From positions 1 through 7,039 of the forward strand of contig CAKUDW010000104.1 in the NCBI GenBank assembly GCA_934645275.1: a DNA stretch of 7,039 nt. The letters are read 5' to 3'. The notes under the pieces are model-generated. The model did no database searches, was not told the origin of the DNA, and was given only the letters and a program-made list of their open reading frames with translations. Each line of letters starts with the position of its first letter. Position 1 is the first letter of the stretch. This document shows, one piece after another, positions 5,159-7,039 of this stretch. Origin of the DNA: an uncultured Clostridia bacterium (GTDB lineage: Bacteria > Bacillota_A > Clostridia > Christensenellales > Aristaeellaceae). The position numbers and the translations under genes were made by a program.

Positions 5159-5722
5159 ATGTCGCTTCTGGAGCTGTTCATACTGGCCGTCGGGCTCTCG
5201 ATGGACGCCTTTGCGGTGTCCGTGTGCAAGGGACTTTCGGTAGATCGCACCCGTCCCCGCCATGCGCTGATCTGCGGCGCGTATTTCGGCGTGTTTCAGG
5301 CGCTGATGCCGTTGATCGGTTATCTGCTGGGCGTGCGCTTTCAGGGCCTGATTCAGCAGGTAGACCACTGGATCGCTTTCGTGCTGCTGACGCTGATCGG
5401 CATAAACATGCTGCGCGAAGCCTTCGGCAAGGACGAGGCCGAGAGCGTGGACGCGTCGTTTGGCTTCAGGACGATGCTAATGTTGGCCGTGGCCACCTCC
5501 ATAGACGCGCTGGCCGTGGGCGTGACCTTTGCGTTCCTGCAGGTCGCCATCGTGCCCGCAGTGAGCTTCATCGGCGCGACCACCTTCGTGATTTCCGCTA
5601 TCGGCGTAAAGATTGGCAACGTGTTCGGTTTGCGCTGGCGCAAACCTGCGGAAATTGCCGGCGGCGTGATTCTGATTGCCATCGGCCTGAAAATCCTGAT
5701 CGAGCACCTGCTGGGCGCGTAA
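5159..5722 (+). CDS. mntP: Manganese efflux protein MntP
   Basis: This 187-aa inner-membrane protein of the MntP (YebN, DUF204) family exports Mn(II) and protects against manganese excess. It shows the family's two-fold internal repeat. GLSMDAFAVSVCKG (residues 12-25, with D16) opens the first half; ATSIDALAVGV (112-122, with D116) opens the second. These Asp positions match the conserved acidic residues of the family. Six membrane helices are apparent, and length fits the ~188 aa typical of MntP. The ATG at 5159 is chosen because AGGAGG lies 10 nt upstream (5143-5148) and the protein then starts as family members do (MSLLELFILAVGLSMDAFAV). The in-frame GTG at 5114 has no ribosome binding site. 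It appears to be transcribed alone and ends before a long convergent hairpin. No manganese riboswitch was recognised upstream. Confidence 0.95.
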   Translation: MSLLELFILAVGLSMDAFAVSVCKGLSVDRTRPRHALICGAYFGVFQALMPLIGYLLGVRFQGLIQQVDHWIAFVLLTLIGINMLREAFGKDEAESVDASFGFRTMLMLAVATSIDALAVGVTFAFLQVAIVPAVSFIGATTFVISAIGVKIGNVFGLRWRKPAEIAGGVILIAIGLKILIEHLLGA

Positions 5723-5725
5723 AGC

Positions 5726-5848
5726 ATGTTCCAGCTGGTTCGCGGGCATCAGTATGCCGATGCGCGCGCACTGAATGACACGGTGGTGGACAGGTCCGAG
5801 CACGGCGCGGCGTTTGCCGGCTGCATCGTCGTTGAGGTTCGAGCATAA
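5726..5848 (+). CDS. Doubtful 40-aa ORF directly after mntP
   Basis: An ATG 4 nt after the mntP stop, in the same reading frame, opens 40 codons ending in TAA (peptide start MFQLVRGHQY, end CIVVEVRA). There is no ribosome binding site, so translation would depend on re-initiation after mntP. The peptide is soluble and resembles no family I know. It may be a decayed gene remnant or chance. It ends just before the hairpin at 5861. Confidence 0.25.
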   Translation: MFQLVRGHQYADARALNDTVVDRSEHGAAFAGCIVVEVRA

Positions 5849-5860
5849 ATACTACAGATC

Positions 5861-5919
5861 ACTATAAAATGAGCTGCGGCGCAGGCATTCATCGCCCTGC
5901 GCCGCAGTTTATTTATAGT
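5861..5919. terminator. Long hairpin between convergent units (probable bidirectional terminator)
   Basis: A perfect 12-bp GC-rich core (5874-5885 with 5896-5907, CTGCGGCGCAGG) is extended by G-U and A-U pairs to an outer ACTATAAA/TTTATAGT stem (5861-5868/5912-5919). This gives about 24 pairs with a single bulged A and a 10-nt loop. U-rich sequence follows the core on both strands (TTTATTTATAG on plus, TCATTTTATAG on minus). It sits where mntP transcription meets the hydrolase unit coming the other way. Confidence 0.65.
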
Positions 5920-6025
5920 ATTATTGATTCGATAGCGGCCGCAACGCCATCTGTGCACAGCGGAACACGCCGACGATCTCTTATGTCTCAATGGAAAGCG
6001 CCATTTTCCATCTCCCAAGCTCTCA

Positions 6026-6813
6026 TCAATGCGCTCCGAACAGCCAGCCCATGACGCTTTCCTCGTGTGCGAAGGCCTGTCCGCCGGAATGCTGGTCACG
6101 AAAGCCGCGCTCGGTAAAGAACTCCGTGGGCTCTACGTCCAGTACGATCAGTCTGTCGATCTCTTCCTCTGTCAGACCCTGCGCGGCGTACAACTCGTGC
6201 AGCGCGTTATAGGCGGCAATGAAGGATTCGGAACCGTAATAGCTGTCCTGTGCGCCGATGGCGAAGTAGACGGGCGTGCGCGCCTGCGCCAGCACGTTCA
6301 GATCGCATCCCACTGCGAGCTGGTGGCGAGGTACGCCGTGAACAGCTCCGGTTTCGTGCCCATCACCAGTGAGCCGGTTTCACCGCCGCCGGACATGCCG
6401 TGCAGGTAGACGCGGGATGTATCTATATTGTAATTTTCAAGAAAGTACTCCGTCAGGGCGATGGCTTCGTTCGCGGAGGTCTGACCCCAATCGTTCAGCT
6501 GTGGCGAAAGCACGATCATCTTATCGTTATAGTTGATGGCTTCAACGCCGAAATCCTCCACCATGTTCGCGCCGACGCCCTGAAAATACAGCCCCTCCCA
6601 GCCCGGCAGGGTCACAAACAGCGCATAGGGTTCGCTGCCATCGTAGCTTTCGGGAATATAGCTGCTGAAATGGACGTCTCCGATCTCGCTGTGCAGCACG
6701 TTATCGTTGATAAATCCGCGCTGGGTCTGCGTGCCCGGCGTGAGGGTTCCCTCGGCTGCCGCCGCGCCGCACAGGCAGCACAGCAGCAGCAGGGTGGACA
6801 GAAAGCGCTTCAT
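6026..6813 (-). pseudogene. Secreted alpha/beta hydrolase (esterase-like), interrupted by a -1 frameshift
   Basis: Two overlapping frames (6298-6813 and 6026-6313) together encode one protein of about 262 aa. It has a lipid-rich signal peptide (MKRFLSTLLLLCCLCGAAAA), so it acts outside the cytoplasm; the Cys residues are not in a clear lipobox. The fold shows the nucleophile elbow HGMSGGG (Ser141, first frame). The second frame carries an acid turn (GAQDSYYGSE) and a C-terminal His region (QHSGG...AHEES), completing a Ser-Asp-His triad. This fits the esterase/PHB-depolymerase-like branch; substrate unknown. The first frame ends WDAI-stop and the second resumes DLNVLAQARTPVYF. Adding one G in GATGCGAT (near 6306) restores W-D-G-D-L, so a single base was lost. 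As read, the product stops at 171 aa without Asp or His and should be inactive. GGGGAGG lies 8 nt before the ATG. It may be a true pseudogene or a sequencing or assembly error. Confidence 0.85.
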
Positions 6814-6831
6814 AAACTACGCCTCCCCTTG

Positions 6832-6864
6832 TCAGTTCAGTATCGTCAGAGCTCTCTTCAGCAT
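6832..6864 (-). CDS. 10-codon mini-ORF with strong ribosome binding site
   Basis: The peptide is MLKRALTILN. AGGAGG inside the last codons of the flavodoxin gene lies 9 nt before its ATG, a better site than many full genes have. The ATG follows the flavodoxin stop by one base and its TGA is 18 nt before the hydrolase ATG. The sequence reads like the first residues of a signal peptide, similar to MKRFLSTLLL of the hydrolase. It may be the stub of a lost secreted-protein gene or a translated leader that couples the two genes. Confidence 0.4.
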   Translation of the reverse strand: MLKRALTILN

Positions 6865-6865
6865 A

Positions 6866-7039
6866 TCAGTTTACCTCCTGGGTCAGGCTGCGTCCCCACG
6901 CCACGATCTCGTCCTCATCCGCATAGGAAGAGAAGCGCTCGCCCTCCAGCCACTCGCCGGTACCGGCCATTTCGGCCAGCAGCTCGCCGCTCTGACCAAT
7001 GCCGGAGCTGGCGGAGGTGCAGAAGGGGATCACCGTCTT
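6866..7039 (-). CDS. Flavodoxin, C-terminal part (gene enters from outside window)
   Basis: The frame is open from the window's right edge to TGA at 6868-6866, giving the last 57 residues of the protein. The segment PFCTSASSGIGQSGELL is the characteristic FMN-binding-side loop and helix near the end of flavodoxins of the FldA-like/flavodoxin_4 kind. WLEGERFSS then DEDEIVAWGRSL complete the final strand and helix. Such proteins bind FMN and carry single electrons between redox enzymes in the cytoplasm. It is followed on the same strand by the mini-ORF and the secreted hydrolase with short gaps, so the three were probably one operon; the promoter would lie outside the window. The partner enzyme cannot be told from this fragment. 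Confidence 0.85.
   Translation of the reverse strand, partial: KTVIPFCTSASSGIGQSGELLAEMAGTGEWLEGERFSSYADEDEIVAWGRSLTQEVN

Noticed and set aside
5991..6011. ATGGAAA/TTTCCAT hairpin as terminator of the hydrolase
   Set aside because: It lies beyond the hydrolase stop, but has only a 7-bp AT-rich stem and no T-run; the hairpin at 5861-5919 is the better candidate.
5353..6099. Minus-strand ORFs overlapping mntP and its downstream region (5353-5727, 5477-5803, 5598-5846, 5749-6099)
   Set aside because: They are antisense to mntP or cross the convergent hairpin, have no start signals and look like no protein.

Overview
This window looks like chromosomal DNA from a fairly GC-rich low-GC-lineage Gram-positive bacterium, most likely an anaerobic Clostridia or other Firmicutes of gut type. 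The reasons are strong GGAGG-type ribosome binding sites, near-consensus sigma-A promoters with 17-nt spacers, a CsoR-controlled P1B ATPase, an MntP exporter, and a flavodoxin beside a secreted alpha/beta hydrolase. This is inference from gene content; no rRNA or other marker gene is present.

Layout. 1-860 (+): the C-terminal part of an unrecognised, very acidic protein. 861-1319: a long non-coding stretch with several strong inverted repeats and one clear rho-independent terminator. 1320-3439 (-): a metal-efflux transcription unit. It has a perfect-consensus promoter with a CsoR-type operator inside it, a 629-aa P1B-type ATPase, and a translationally coupled 58-aa two-helix membrane peptide. 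3440-3798: a spacer with a bidirectional terminator. 3799-4144 (-): csoR with its own promoter. 4169-4622 (+): a divergently transcribed VOC/glyoxalase-fold protein. 4623-5066: non-coding, with two related copies of an imperfect repeat and a strong terminator. 5067-5722 (+): mntP, a manganese exporter, followed by a doubtful 40-codon ORF and a long hairpin that separates convergent transcription units. 5920-7039 (-): the end of a flavodoxin gene, a 10-codon mini-ORF with an excellent ribosome binding site, and a secreted alpha/beta hydrolase broken by an apparent single-base deletion.

How the genes work together. CsoR most likely represses the ATPase unit by binding TATACCC-N4-GGGTATA, which covers the spacer and -10 of its promoter; metal binding releases it and the ATPase exports the metal. 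The sensor has the Cys-His-Cys ligand set of copper CsoRs. The ATPase, however, lacks an N-terminal metal-binding domain and does not carry the usual copper-ATPase signature in its last membrane helix, so its substrate is less certain. MntP exports Mn(II), so two of the intact units concern metal efflux. No known riboswitch, CRISPR array, transposase or phage gene was recognised. The least explained parts are the two structured intergenic regions (892-1206 and 4705-4954) and the tiny genes beside the ATPase and the flavodoxin.
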